From contig NZ_JAAVTX010000002.1 in NCBI RefSeq assembly GCF_012163145.1, forward strand, positions 868,001 through 932,000: 64,000 nt of DNA, in the 5' to 3' direction. The position numbers were made by a program, and so were the translations under genes. Shown here piece after piece: positions 17,549-26,043 of this stretch. Positions within the stretch are counted from its first letter, which is position 1. The number at the start of each line of letters is the position of its first letter. The stretch comes from Falsiroseomonas frigidaquae. GTDB taxonomy: Bacteria; Pseudomonadota; Alphaproteobacteria; Acetobacterales; Acetobacteraceae. Below the pieces are notes generated by a model, which made no database searches, was not told where the DNA came from, and saw only the letters and a list, made by a program, of their open reading frames with translations.

Positions 17549-17562
17549 GGCAGCAGCCCAAC

Positions 17563-18072
17563 ATGCCAGCCGCCATCGTCATCCTGGGCGCCGCGGTGCG
17601 GCCGGACGGCACGCCGAGCCCGGCGCTGCGCGCCCGCGTGCAGGCGGCCCGCGCCTGGGGCGAGCGGCAGATGCCGCCGGCCATCTACATCCCGACCGGC
17701 GCCATCGGCCGCCATCCGCCGGCCGAATGCGTGGCCATGGCCGCCATGCTGATGCAGGCCGGCGTGCCGGAGGACCGGATCCACCAGGAACCGACCGGCA
17801 CCGATACCTTCTCCTCGGTGCTGGCCTGCGTCGCGCTGCTGCGGCGCATCGGCCATGTGGGGGAGGTGCGGGTGGCGACGCATCGCTACCACCTGCCGCG
17901 CAGCCTGCTGCTGTTCCGCCTGGCCGGCGTGCCGGCACGGGCGGTGCCGCCCCCGGCCGGCCCCGCCGAGACCGGCGAAAGGCGGCGCTGGTTCTGGCGG
18001 ATGCGGGAAGTGCCGGCGCTGCCCTACGACGCCGCGCTGATGCTCTGGCAGAGGCTGCGCCGGAAACGCTGA
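17563..18072 (+). CDS. YdcF/ElyC/SanA-type DUF218 protein
   Basis: A 169-residue DUF218 protein: AAIVILGAAVRPDGTPSPALRARVQAA at the N-terminus, IYIPTGAIGRHPPAECVAMAAMLMQAGVP in the middle, and EPTGTDTFSSVLACVALLRR. The last of these is the family's conserved sequence near the predicted ligand site. In E. coli, ElyC and SanA of this family affect envelope polymer synthesis and barrier function, but the chemistry is unknown. It has no obvious signal peptide. A second family member lies at 24.0 kb. It probably shares a transcript with the methyltransferase. Confidence 0.82.
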   Translation: MPAAIVILGAAVRPDGTPSPALRARVQAARAWGERQMPPAIYIPTGAIGRHPPAECVAMAAMLMQAGVPEDRIHQEPTGTDTFSSVLACVALLRRIGHVGEVRVATHRYHLPRSLLLFRLAGVPARAVPPPAGPAETGERRRWFWRMREVPALPYDAALMLWQRLRRKR

Positions 18073-18185
18073 CGCATCCAGGCGCTGGGCGCCATGGCCG
18101 CATGGCCGGCGGGTTAATTCGCCGCCATCCGCCCCGCGTGGCGGCGCGAGTGCCGCTATCCTGGAAAACCCTTTCGGATTGGCTC

Positions 18186-19451
18186 ATGCGCCACCCCTTC
18201 CAGACGGATATCGACATCATCTCGGCGCTGCCGGCGGTACCGCGCATCCTCGACGTGGTCTGCGAAGCCACAGGCATGGGCTTCGCCGCCGTGGCGCGGG
18301 TGACGGAAGACCGCTGGATCACCTGCCGGACCCGCGACAGCATCCGCTTCGGCCTGATGCCGGGCGACGAGTTGAAGGCGGAAACCACCATCTGCCACGA
18401 GATCCGCCAGCACGGCCGCACGGTGGTGATTGATGACGCCGTCGCCGATTCCGTCTTCCGGGGCCACCACACGCCGGCGCTGTACGGCTTCCGCAGCTAC
18501 ATCTCCGTGCCCATCCTGCTGCCCGACGGGCGCTTCTTCGGCACGCTCTGCGCCATCGACCCCGCCCCGCGCCTGCTGAACACGCCGGCGACGATCGGCA
18601 TGTTCCGCCTGTTCGCGGAGATGATCGGCTTCCAGATCGAGTCGCAGGAACGCCTCGCCAGCAGCCAGGCGGAGCTTGGCGAGGAGCGGAAGGAAGCGGT
18701 GCTGCGGGAACAGTTCATCGCCGTGCTGAGCCACGACCTGCGAAGCCCGCTGGCTTCGGTCGATGCCAGCATGCGGCTGCTGGCGCGCACCGGGCTGGAG
18801 GAGAAGCCGCTCGCCCTGATCCACCACGCCCAGCGCAGCGTGCGCCGCATGGCCAGGCTGGTCGGCGACATGATGGACCTGGCCCAATCCCGGCTGCGCA
18901 GCGGCATCCCCGTGGCCCGCGGCAGTGGGGAGGGCCTGGAGGCCGGTCTGCGCCAGGTGGTCGCGGAGGCCGCATCCGGCGCGCCGAACCGCCACGTGGA
19001 GGCGCAGATCGAACTGTGCGAGCCGGTGCGCTGCGACGTGGACCGGATCATGCAGCTGTGCAGCAACCTGCTGGCCAACGCCATCGAGCATGGCTCCGGC
19101 GCGGCGCCGATCCGGCTGCAGGCCTGCTCCGGCGGCGGCAAATTCACGCTGGAGGTCAGCAATGCCGGCGAGCCGATACCGCCGGCGGCGCTGGACAAGC
19201 TGTTCCAGCCCTATTTCCGCGCCCGCGTCGCGCAGTCCCGGCAGAGGCCGGGGCCGGAAGGGCTGGGGCCGGAAGGGCTGGGGCCAGAAGGGCTGGGTCT
19301 CGGGCTGTTCATCGCGGCGGAGATCGCCCGGGCGCATGGCGGCACACTCCGCGTCGCCTCCGGCGTGGAGGAAACGCGGTTCAGCTTCAGCTTTCCGACA
19401 GAAACGGACCCGGTGGGGGCGGTTTCGGGCCTGGCCCTGGCCGCTCGCTGA
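18186..19451 (+). CDS. GAF-domain sensor histidine kinase
   Basis: A cytoplasmic kinase of 421 residues. A GAF domain covers about residues 10-150 (DIDIISALPAVPRILDVVCEATGMGFAAVARVTEDRW ... FRSYISVPILLPDGRFFGTLCAIDP). The HisKA dimerisation helix has His183 in AVLSHDLRSPLASVDASMRLL. The HATPase has CSNLLANAIEHG (N box) and LGLGLFIAAEIARAHGG (G box). The ATP lid between these boxes contains a threefold GPEGL repeat from a 15-bp tandem duplication. No membrane segment and no adjacent response regulator. Start is at MRHPFQTD. Confidence 0.9.
   Translation: MRHPFQTDIDIISALPAVPRILDVVCEATGMGFAAVARVTEDRWITCRTRDSIRFGLMPGDELKAETTICHEIRQHGRTVVIDDAVADSVFRGHHTPALYGFRSYISVPILLPDGRFFGTLCAIDPAPRLLNTPATIGMFRLFAEMIGFQIESQERLASSQAELGEERKEAVLREQFIAVLSHDLRSPLASVDASMRLLARTGLEEKPLALIHHAQRSVRRMARLVGDMMDLAQSRLRSGIPVARGSGEGLEAGLRQVVAEAASGAPNRHVEAQIELCEPVRCDVDRIMQLCSNLLANAIEHGSGAAPIRLQACSGGGKFTLEVSNAGEPIPPAALDKLFQPYFRARVAQSRQRPGPEGLGPEGLGPEGLGLGLFIAAEIARAHGGTLRVASGVEETRFSFSFPTETDPVGAVSGLALAAR
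19251..19295. repeat. 15-bp x 3 in-frame repeat in the kinase ATP lid
   Basis: Three units of GGGCCGGAAGGGCTG (19251-19265, 19266-19280, 19281-19295; the third has one change). They encode GPEGL three times between the F/G region and the final glycine box of the histidine kinase. Confidence 0.85.
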
Positions 19452-19478
19452 GAGCGGCCTCCGGCCCGCTGCTACGCG

Positions 19479-19518
19479 GCATCCCCGGGCCGGGCGAGTC
19501 CGCCCGGCCCGGGGATGC
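19479..19518. terminator. Perfect 18-bp-stem hairpin between convergent genes (bidirectional terminator)
   Basis: GCATCCCCGGGCCGGGCG (19479-19496), loop AGTC, then its exact complement (19501-19518). It lies between the kinase stop (19451) and the TIGR02300 gene stop (19521). A shorter imperfect hairpin (around 19453-19470) precedes it. There is no T tract, so termination may need Rho or rely on stem strength. Confidence 0.75.
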
Positions 19519-19520
19519 TC

Positions 19521-19844
19521 TCAGACTTCCTCTTCGCGGTCGCTCTCGACAACCAGGTCGTCGCCCAGTTCCTCGTCCGCGTCTTCCAGCTCCTCGGCGT
19601 CCTCGATCGCCTCGTCGCCGTCATCGGCCTCGACCTCGACGCCGTCCTCGACCTCGCTCTCGGACACCGCGGCACGCTTCTTCACACGCTCATCCGGCAG
19701 CGGCGCGGCGCGCTTCAGGCGCGGCTGCTCGGCCGGCTGTTCGGTGCCGCATTTCGGGCAGATCGCAGGCTGACGCGTCAGGTCATAGAACTTCGTGCCG
19801 CAGGACACGCAGACGCGCTTCAGTCCAAGTTCGGGCTTCGCCAT
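19521..19844 (-). CDS. TIGR02300 family zinc-ribbon/acidic protein
   Basis: A 107-residue protein with an N-terminal zinc ribbon (CVSCGTKFYDLTRQPAICPKCG, four cysteines) and a highly acidic C-terminal half of Asp/Glu runs. This FYDLxR zinc-ribbon plus acidic tail is the alphaproteobacterial family TIGR02300, conserved next to aroA-cmk-rpsA. It is divergent from the aroA-like gene with a 114-base gap. Function is unknown; an acidic tail with a zinc ribbon suggests a nucleic-acid or protein-binding role. Confidence 0.9.
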   Translation of the reverse strand: MAKPELGLKRVCVSCGTKFYDLTRQPAICPKCGTEQPAEQPRLKRAAPLPDERVKKRAAVSESEVEDGVEVEADDGDEAIEDAEELEDADEELGDDLVVESDREEEV

Positions 19845-19958
19845 GGGGAAGAAGAGCCTCGTGCCAGGCCACGGCGACACGCAGAGGTCCGCGAGCAGCC
19901 GGGGCGTAAAGGGTGCGCGCGATTGCCACTTACCGCCCTGCATGTCAAACGCCGCGTC

Positions 19959-21275
19959 ATGCAGGCCCCATCCGAAACCGCCCCGAAGCCGCCGCGCGCG
20001 GCGGCGCCATTGTCGGGCGCCGTGGCGGTGCCGGGGGACCGCGCGATCAGCCACCTGGCGCTGATCCTGGGCGCGCTGGCCGCGGGCACCACCACCATCA
20101 CCGGCCTGCTGGAAGCCCCGGACGTGCTGCGCAGCGCCGCCGCGCTGCGGGCGCTGGGCGCCCGGGTTGAAAAGGCGGGCGACGGGTCCTGGCGCGTCGC
20201 CGGGCGCGGCATCGGCGGGCTGGTCGAGCCGGCGGATGTGCTGGACCTGGGCCATGCCGACGGCGCCGCGCCGCTGTTCTGCGGGCTGCTCGCCGGGCAC
20301 CCCATGCTGGCCGTGGTGACCGGCGATGCGGCCCTGCGGCAGCAGCCGATGCGGTGGCTGACGGACCCGCTCGCCGGCACCGGCGCCCGCTTCGCCAGCC
20401 GCGCCGGCGGCCGGCCGCCGCTGGTGGTGGAAGGCATGGCGGAACCCCTGCCACTGGATTGCCGCCTGACGCTGCCTTCCGCCGAATTGAAGGCCGCCGA
20501 TTTGAAGGCCGCCTGCCTGCTGGCCGGGCTCTGCGCCCGCGGCACCACCCGGGTGTGGGAGGCGGTGGCCACCCCCGGCCATGCGGAACACCTGCTGCGG
20601 CATTTCGGCGCCACCGTGCGGGTCTCGCCCGAGGGCGAGGGCCAGCTGGTGGAACTGGATGGCCAGCCGGAGCTGGTCGCCGGCAGCGTCGCGGTGCCCG
20701 GCGATCCCGCTGCCGCCGCCTTCCTGGCCGTGGCGGCGCTGCTGGTGCCGGGCTCGGTCCTCACCCTCCGCCAGGTTGGCCTGGACCCGCTACGCAGCGC
20801 CATCTTCGCGGCGCTGCGCGCCATGGGCGCGCAGATCCTTGAGCAAGGCCCATCGAAGGCGGTCGGACAGGTGGTCGCCGATCTCCTGGTCCGTGCCTCG
20901 ACGCTCTCCGCCATCGACCTGCCGACGGGCACCTGCCGCGAGGCGGATATCCCGCTGCTGGCCGTCGCCGCCGCCTGTGCGCGCGGCACCACGCGGCTGC
21001 GCGGAGTGGAACACCCGGCCCCGATCGCCGCGCTGCTCGCCGCCAATGGAATAGGGCATGAGATGGAGGGGAATGATCTGCTGGTGCATGGTACCGGAGC
21101 CCCGCCCGAGGGCGGCGGCCTGGTGGAGACACAGATGAACGCTTGCATTGCCCTGTCCGCCCTGGTGCTCGGCCTGGCCACGCGCCGGCCGGTGCGGATC
21201 GACGACGGCGGCTGCATGGAGGCCGCCTTCCCAGGCCTCCGCGCGCTGATCGGCGCACCGGCAGGCGTGGCATGA
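19959..21275 (+). CDS. aroA: EPSP synthase (AroA)-family protein with degenerate active site
   Basis: The gene occupies the standard alphaproteobacterial aroA position, four-base overlap with cmk included, and is full length (438 residues). Overall shape is EPSPS: a first-domain start LSGAVAVPGDRAISHLALILGALAAGTTTITG, an internal GDPAAAAFLAVAALLVPGS, and a final IDDGGCMEAAFPGL. Yet nearly all catalytic positions are changed. The family PGDKSISHR is PGDRAISHL here (Lys to Arg28, Ser to Ala29, Arg to Leu33). The NSGTTMR motif reads HADGAAPL, SAQVKSA reads SAELKAADLKAA, LRVKESDR is missing (VEHPAPIAA), and DHRIAM reads TQMNACIA. It may be inactive, have a new function, or mark that the true AroA is elsewhere. 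The gene symbol reflects position, not proven activity. Confidence 0.75.
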   Translation: MQAPSETAPKPPRAAAPLSGAVAVPGDRAISHLALILGALAAGTTTITGLLEAPDVLRSAAALRALGARVEKAGDGSWRVAGRGIGGLVEPADVLDLGHADGAAPLFCGLLAGHPMLAVVTGDAALRQQPMRWLTDPLAGTGARFASRAGGRPPLVVEGMAEPLPLDCRLTLPSAELKAADLKAACLLAGLCARGTTRVWEAVATPGHAEHLLRHFGATVRVSPEGEGQLVELDGQPELVAGSVAVPGDPAAAAFLAVAALLVPGSVLTLRQVGLDPLRSAIFAALRAMGAQILEQGPSKAVGQVVADLLVRASTLSAIDLPTGTCREADIPLLAVAAACARGTTRLRGVEHPAPIAALLAANGIGHEMEGNDLLVHGTGAPPEGGGLVETQMNACIALSALVLGLATRRPVRIDDGGCMEAAFPGLRALIGAPAGVA

Positions 21276-21910
21276 CCGATCTTCTGGTCATTGCGGTGGA
21301 TGGGCCGGCCGCGGCCGGCAAGGGAACGCTGGCCCGCCGCCTGGCGGCGGAGCTGGGGCTGCCCTACCTGGATACCGGCCTGCTGTACCGCGCCGTCGGC
21401 CGGCGGCTGCTGGATGCCGGCGCCGACCCGGCCGATGCGGCCGCGGCCACCGAGCAGGCCCAGGCCCTGACCGCCGCCGACCTGTCCCGCGGCGACCTGC
21501 GTGGCCCGGCGGCGGATATGGCGGCCAGCGCGGTCGCCGCCATCCCGGCCGTGCGCGCGGCGCTGCTGGACTGGCAGCGCGATTTCGGCCGCCGCCACGG
21601 CGCGGTGCTGGATGGACGCGACATCGGCACGGTGGTCTTCCCGGAAGCGCCCGTGAAGCTGTTCGTCAGTGCCAGCCCGGAGGAACGCGCCCGCCGCCGC
21701 TGGCTGGAGATGCGCGGTCGCGGCCAAGCGGCGAAGCTGGCGCAGGTGGAGGCCGAGTTGCGTGCGCGTGACGCACAGGACAGCGCGCGCAGCGTGGCGC
21801 CACTGAAACCGGCGGAGGATGCCTGCTGGCTGGACACCACCGCGCTGGATGCGGAAGCGGCATTCCAGGCCGCGCTTTCCCTGGTTCGTGCGCGCCTCCC
21901 GTCCTTGTAG
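21272..21910 (+). CDS. cmk: Cytidylate kinase
   Basis: Phosphorylates CMP and dCMP. A 212-residue NMP kinase with Walker A in AVDGPAAAGKGTLARRLA, the conserved LGLPYLDTGLLYRAV that binds CMP, DGRDIGTVVFPEAPVKLFVSASPEERARRR (the lid region), and a C-terminal WLDTT. It overlaps the aroA-like stop by ATGA. The usual next gene rpsA follows after 338 bases of leader. Length is slightly below E. coli's. Confidence 0.96.
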   Translation: MTDLLVIAVDGPAAAGKGTLARRLAAELGLPYLDTGLLYRAVGRRLLDAGADPADAAAATEQAQALTAADLSRGDLRGPAADMAASAVAAIPAVRAALLDWQRDFGRRHGAVLDGRDIGTVVFPEAPVKLFVSASPEERARRRWLEMRGRGQAAKLAQVEAELRARDAQDSARSVAPLKPAEDACWLDTTALDAEAAFQAALSLVRARLPSL

Positions 21911-22248
21911 GGCTTGGAATCCGCTTGACTCGACAGGGTGGACGGGCCTACCCGCTGCCCCGTGATCCGCGCGCCCGAAACGGTGGCGGTGCCCTTGCCC
22001 GGGGGAATGGTGGCGGAATCCGGGGCGCTTGCCCCGCACCGCAGGCCACCGCCAAGCCGGGGCCGGAATGGACGCTCCGTCATGTCGTTCGCAAGCCGAG
22101 GGTCGGCTGTGCATCCGGAACCGATCCCGAGGGACGGCCGGCGCTGCATTCCGGCCACGTCGTGTCCGCGACCGGGATGATCCCGGGCCGCGGGGGCGCA
22201 CACCCCATGCCCCACGATCGGGGCATCTGATCGGGAAACAACCGTTAC
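21911..22248 (+). promoter_or_regulatory. rpsA leader region with promoter and hairpins, no gene seen
   Basis: This 338-base gap has no convincing coding frame. TTGACT at 21925-21930 is a good -35 candidate, with a weak -10 (CTACCC at 21948-21953). The rest is rich in short inverted repeats. The clearest is ATGCCCC-ACGATC-GGGGCAT (22207-22226), a perfect 7-bp hairpin ending 22 bases before the rpsA ATG. No Shine-Dalgarno sequence precedes the ATG. This fits known autogenous control of S1 synthesis through structured, SD-poor leaders, but it is not proof. Confidence 0.5.
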
Positions 22249-23958
22249 ATGGCAAGCGCCACCGCCTTCGCTGATCCGGGCGAAGATTTCGCCGCCCTCC
22301 TCGACGCCACGCTGGGTGAGAACACCTCCTTCCACGGATCCGTCATCTCCGGGAAGGTCATCCGCATCGATGACGACTTCGCGGTCGTCGATGTCGGCCT
22401 GAAGTCCGAGGGCCGCGTCCCCCTCAAGGAATTCGCCCCGCAGGGCCAGAAGCCGGAAATCAAGGTCGGCGACATCATCGAGCTGTTCGTCGAACGCTAC
22501 GAGGACCGCGACGGCGCGATCATCCTGTCGCGTGAGAAGGCCCGCCGCGAGGAAGCCTGGACCAACCTGGAGAAGTCGTTCACCGCGCAGCAGCGCGTCA
22601 ACGGCGTGATCTTCGGGCGCGTGAAGGGCGGCTTCACCGTCGACCTCGGCGGCGCCGTGGCCTTCCTGCCGGGCAGCCAGGTGGACATCCGCCCGGTGCG
22701 CGACGTGACTCCGCTGATGGGCAGCCCGCAGCCCTTCCAGATCCTCAAGATGGACCGCGCCCGCGGCAACATCGTCGTCAGCCGCCGTGCGGTGCTCGAG
22801 GAGACCCGGGCGGAGCAGCGTTCCGAGCTGATCCAGGGCCTCAAGGAAGGCATGGTTCTCGACGGCGTGGTCAAGAACATCACCGACTACGGTGCCTTCG
22901 TGGACCTCGGCGGCGTGGACGGCCTGCTGCATGTCACCGACATCGCCTGGCGCCGCATCAACCACCCGAGCGAGGCCCTGACCATCGGCCAGGCCGTGAA
23001 GGTGCAGGTCATCCGGTTCAACCCGGAGACGCAGCGCATCAGCCTCGGCATGAAGCAGCTGATGTCCGACCCCTGGGAAGGTGTCGCCATCAAGTACCCG
23101 GTGGGTGGCAAGTTCAGCGGCCGCGTGACGAACATCACCGACTACGGCGCCTTCGTGGAGCTGGAGCCGGGCGTCGAGGGCCTCGTGCACGTGTCCGAGA
23201 TGTCCTGGACCAAGAAGAACGTCCATCCGGGCAAGATCGTCGCCACTTCGCAGGAAGTCGACGTGATGATCCTGGACGTGGACGGTCCGAAGCGCCGGAT
23301 TTCGCTGGGCCTCAAGCAGGCGCAGGGCAATCCGTGGGAGCTGTTCGCGGAAGCGAATCCCCCGGGCACCGTCATCGAGGGCGAGATCCGCAACATCACC
23401 GAGTTCGGGCTGTTCGTCGGCCTGGGTCCGGATCTGGATGGCATGGTCCACATGTCCGACCTCTCCTGGGATCTCCCGGGCGAGCAGGCGATGGCCAGCT
23501 TCGAGAAGGGCTCGACCGTCAAGGCCAAGGTGCTTGATGTCGACGTCGAGAAGGAGCGCATCTCGCTTGGCGTCAAGCAGCTCGAGGCCGATCCGGCCGC
23601 CGAAGTGCTGGACCGGATCAAGAAGGGCGATGTCGTCACCTGCACCGTGACGAAGATCGAGCCGAACGGCATCGAGGTGAAGGTCGACGAGGTCCTGATC
23701 GGCTTCATCCGCCGCGCCGAGCTGGCCCGTGACCGTGGCGACCAGCGCCCCGACCGCTTCGCCGTGGGCGAGAAGGTCGATGCGAAGATCACCGCAGTCG
23801 ACCGCGCCGGCCGCCGCCTGGCCCTGACCATCAAGGGCAAGGAAGTGGAGGAGGAGCGCGAGGCGGTCCGTGAATACGGCACCACCGACAGCGGCGCCTC
23901 GCTCGGCGACATCCTGGGTGCGGCGATCCGCCGCCGGGCCCAGACCGGCGAGGAGTAA
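22249..23958 (+). CDS. rpsA: 30S ribosomal protein S1
   Basis: RNA-binding ribosomal protein that helps recruit mRNAs with weak Shine-Dalgarno sites. It has 569 residues with six S1 repeats, the later ones near-perfect copies of the type NITDYGAFVDLG.GVDGLLHVTDI.W (residues ~205, ~290, ~380, ~465). The first two are more diverged, as usual. The C-terminal tail after residue 545 is short (TGEE end). Alphaproteobacterial S1 usually has this size. The start ATG lacks a Shine-Dalgarno sequence, which is common for rpsA. Confidence 0.98.
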   Translation: MASATAFADPGEDFAALLDATLGENTSFHGSVISGKVIRIDDDFAVVDVGLKSEGRVPLKEFAPQGQKPEIKVGDIIELFVERYEDRDGAIILSREKARREEAWTNLEKSFTAQQRVNGVIFGRVKGGFTVDLGGAVAFLPGSQVDIRPVRDVTPLMGSPQPFQILKMDRARGNIVVSRRAVLEETRAEQRSELIQGLKEGMVLDGVVKNITDYGAFVDLGGVDGLLHVTDIAWRRINHPSEALTIGQAVKVQVIRFNPETQRISLGMKQLMSDPWEGVAIKYPVGGKFSGRVTNITDYGAFVELEPGVEGLVHVSEMSWTKKNVHPGKIVATSQEVDVMILDVDGPKRRISLGLKQAQGNPWELFAEANPPGTVIEGEIRNITEFGLFVGLGPDLDGMVHMSDLSWDLPGEQAMASFEKGSTVKAKVLDVDVEKERISLGVKQLEADPAAEVLDRIKKGDVVTCTVTKIEPNGIEVKVDEVLIGFIRRAELARDRGDQRPDRFAVGEKVDAKITAVDRAGRRLALTIKGKEVEEEREAVREYGTTDSGASLGDILGAAIRRRAQTGEE

Positions 23959-23965
23959 TCCAGCC

Positions 23966-24547
23966 TTGGCTGCGCTCGATCCCGGCGGGATCGAGCGCGA
24001 CCATTGCCTGCATCATCCGCGTGAAGCGGCCGACCTTGCCTTCGTCTTCGGCAACCGCATCGCGGTGCCGGAGATGGCGGCGGCGGCCGCTTCGCTGTTT
24101 CTGGAGGGGCTCGTGCCCCGCCTCCTCGTCTCCGGCGGCGCCACGCCGGGCGGCCCGGGCACCGAGGCCGACGCCATCGCGGCCGCGATCGTCACCCGGG
24201 GTGTTCCACGTGAAGCATTGCTGCTGGAACGGCGGGCGACCCATACGGGGGAGAATGTGACCCTCTCCCTGCCCATCCTGGCCGAGGCCGGGCTGTTGAA
24301 TTCCGGAAAGATTGTCTGCGTCGGGCTGTTCTGCACCGGCCGCCGCTATGCGATGACGCTGCACCGCCACTGGCCCGCGCCCGAGAAGCGCTGCCTGCCG
24401 GTGGAATACGGCCCCGTTCGCCGCGGCGCCTGGCACCTGCACCCCGAAGCCCGTGCCCGCGTGCTGGGGGAGGTGGCGAAGGTGCCCGCCTATCTCGCCG
24501 CCGGTTTCATCGCGCCCTGGCCAAGCGCCAGCGCGCCCACCAAGTGA
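23966..24547 (+). CDS. YdcF/ElyC-type DUF218 protein (second copy in window)
   Basis: A 193-residue DUF218 protein: FVFGNRIAVPEMAAAAASLFLEGLVPRLLVSGG (the family's start motif), then GTEADAIAAAIVTRGVPREALLLERRATHTGENV with the conserved E-xx-AxxTxEN motif. It ends with a helical segment after WHLHPEARARVLGEVAKVPAYL. The frame is open upstream into rpsA, but the best start is the TTG at 23966, eight bases after the rpsA stop, with GAGGAG about 10 bases before it. It probably belongs to the rpsA transcript. It is longer than the 17.6-kb copy and carries a complete motif. Confidence 0.8.
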   Translation: MAALDPGGIERDHCLHHPREAADLAFVFGNRIAVPEMAAAAASLFLEGLVPRLLVSGGATPGGPGTEADAIAAAIVTRGVPREALLLERRATHTGENVTLSLPILAEAGLLNSGKIVCVGLFCTGRRYAMTLHRHWPAPEKRCLPVEYGPVRRGAWHLHPEARARVLGEVAKVPAYLAAGFIAPWPSASAPTK

Positions 24548-24554
24548 TCGCACC

Positions 24555-25481
24555 ATGCCCCTCGATGCCGACCTCCTGCTCGATCGCCGCCGGCTGAAGC
24601 GCCGGCTTTCCCTGTGGCGCGCCGCCGCCGTGCTGGCGGTGGCCGGCGTGGTGCTGGCCTTCACGCTGGGCGACCAGCGCGCCGGCGGGCTGCTGCCCGG
24701 CGTGACCGGCGCCCATGTCGCGCGCCTCAACGTCTCCGGCTTCATCGGCGACGACCATGAACTGATCGAGGAGCTGGACCGCCTGCGGCGCAGCGACGCC
24801 GTGCGTGCCGTGGTGGTGGCCATCGACAGCCCCGGCGGCAGCGTGGCGGGCGGCGAGGGGCTGCACGCGGCGCTGACCCGCATGGCGGAAGCCAAGCCGG
24901 TGGTCGCCGTGATGGGCGGCACGGCGGCCTCGGCCGGCTACATGGTGGCGCTGCCGGCGCAGCGGGTCTTCGCCCGCGGCGCCACCGTTACCGGCTCCAT
25001 CGGCGTGATCCTGCAGAGCTTCGATGCCTCCGGCCTGCTGGCCTGGATCGGCGTGAATGCGGAGACCATTGCCTCCGGCCGCTTCAAGGACCAGCCCAGC
25101 CCGTTCCGCCCGCTGACCGAGGAAGGGCGCGCCGAACTCGCCCGCGTGGTGCAGGATCTGCACGCGCAATTCGTCGCGATGGTGGCGGAGGGCCGGCGGA
25201 TGGACCCGGCGCGGGTGCGCGAACTGGCCGATGGCCGGGTCTTCACGGGGCGGGAGGCGCTGGCCCTCGGCCTGGTGGACGCCCTGGGTGGGGAGGCCGA
25301 GGCACGTGCCTGGCTGGCCGAGACCCGCGCGGTGCCGGAGGCGCTGCCGGTGCGCGACATCGAAATCAGGGGCTTTGCGGAACGGACCTTTGGCGCCGCA
25401 CTGGGTTTTTTCGCGAAAAGCATTGCGAATGAATGGGTTGGCGTTGACCGCGTGCGCGCGCTTTGGCAGCCTTCGCCCTAG
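24555..25481 (+). CDS. sppA: Signal peptide peptidase SppA (short form)
   Basis: Membrane-bound serine/lysine protease that degrades released signal peptides. There is an N-terminal anchor at residues 20-37 (LWRAAAVLAVAGVVLAF). The catalytic Ser126 lies in GGTAASAGYM, and Lys178 lies in IASGRFKDQPSPFRP. The family's VVVAIDSPGGSVAGGE is present. It has 308 residues, the single-domain (half-size) form normal for alphaproteobacteria. It sits between the YdcF gene and ihfB, a conserved neighbourhood. Confidence 0.94.
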   Translation: MPLDADLLLDRRRLKRRLSLWRAAAVLAVAGVVLAFTLGDQRAGGLLPGVTGAHVARLNVSGFIGDDHELIEELDRLRRSDAVRAVVVAIDSPGGSVAGGEGLHAALTRMAEAKPVVAVMGGTAASAGYMVALPAQRVFARGATVTGSIGVILQSFDASGLLAWIGVNAETIASGRFKDQPSPFRPLTEEGRAELARVVQDLHAQFVAMVAEGRRMDPARVRELADGRVFTGREALALGLVDALGGEAEARAWLAETRAVPEALPVRDIEIRGFAERTFGAALGFFAKSIANEWVGVDRVRALWQPSP

Positions 25482-25556
25482 AACCAGAACCTCCGGGCAG
25501 GCAGGCGTCCGAATCCGGACTGCCCCCGCCCAGGGGTCGGGGCGCCGAGGATCAAG

Positions 25557-25892
25557 ATGACCAGGTCGGAACTGATCGCGCAGCTCGCTGCCGCCAACCC
25601 GCATCTGCGGCAGCCGGATGTGGAGCTGATCGTCACCACCATCTTCGATGAGATCATCGGCGCCCTGGCGCGCGGCGACAGGGTGGAGCTGCGCGGCTTC
25701 GGCGCCTTCTCAACCAAGCGCCGCGACCCGCGCACCGGCCGCAATCCACGCACCGGCACGGCGGTGGCGGTGGACGGCAAGGCGGTGCCCTATTTCAAGC
25801 CGGGCAAGGAGTTGCGGGAACGCGTGAATGGCGGCCCGCTGCAGGACCCGCCCCGGCGGCCACGCGCCACGACCGCCGCCGCGAAAGCCTGA
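25557..25892 (+). CDS. ihfB: Integration host factor subunit beta
   Basis: DNA-bending protein of the HU/IHF family, a partner of IhfA. A 111-residue chain begins [67 protein letters not shown], the family signature including the minor-groove arm region RNPRTG. It has an extra Ala/Arg/Pro-rich C-terminal tail (about 15 residues) not seen in short IhfB. It follows sppA by 75 bases and is followed by a likely terminator. Confidence 0.97.
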   Translation: MTRSELIAQLAAANPHLRQPDVELIVTTIFDEIIGALARGDRVELRGFGAFSTKRRDPRTGRNPRTGTAVAVDGKAVPYFKPGKELRERVNGGPLQDPPRRPRATTAAAKA

Positions 25893-25914
25893 GCCGCAAA
25901 GCGGCGAATTTTCG
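25893..25914 (+). terminator. Likely intrinsic terminator after ihfB
   Basis: GCCGC-AAA-GCGGC (25893-25905) directly abuts the ihfB stop and is followed by GAATTTTCG, a short T-rich run. The stem is short (5 bp, all G-C). Confidence 0.55.
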
Positions 25915-26043
25915 AGCCGCGCGGCGATGATTCCCGCGTTGCGCGGCGCTGGTGGCCTGACACCCGCGCTCGTGCACCGCGCGATGCTTCCGTAACCTCG
26001 CCGGGCCGGGTAGGACAGGCCGCGAAGATCGGAGAGGCCCCCC

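Noticed and set aside
21925-22230. Two short plus-strand frames in the cmk-rpsA gap
   Set aside because: No ribosome-binding site, biased composition and overlap with probable leader structures; better explained as non-coding.
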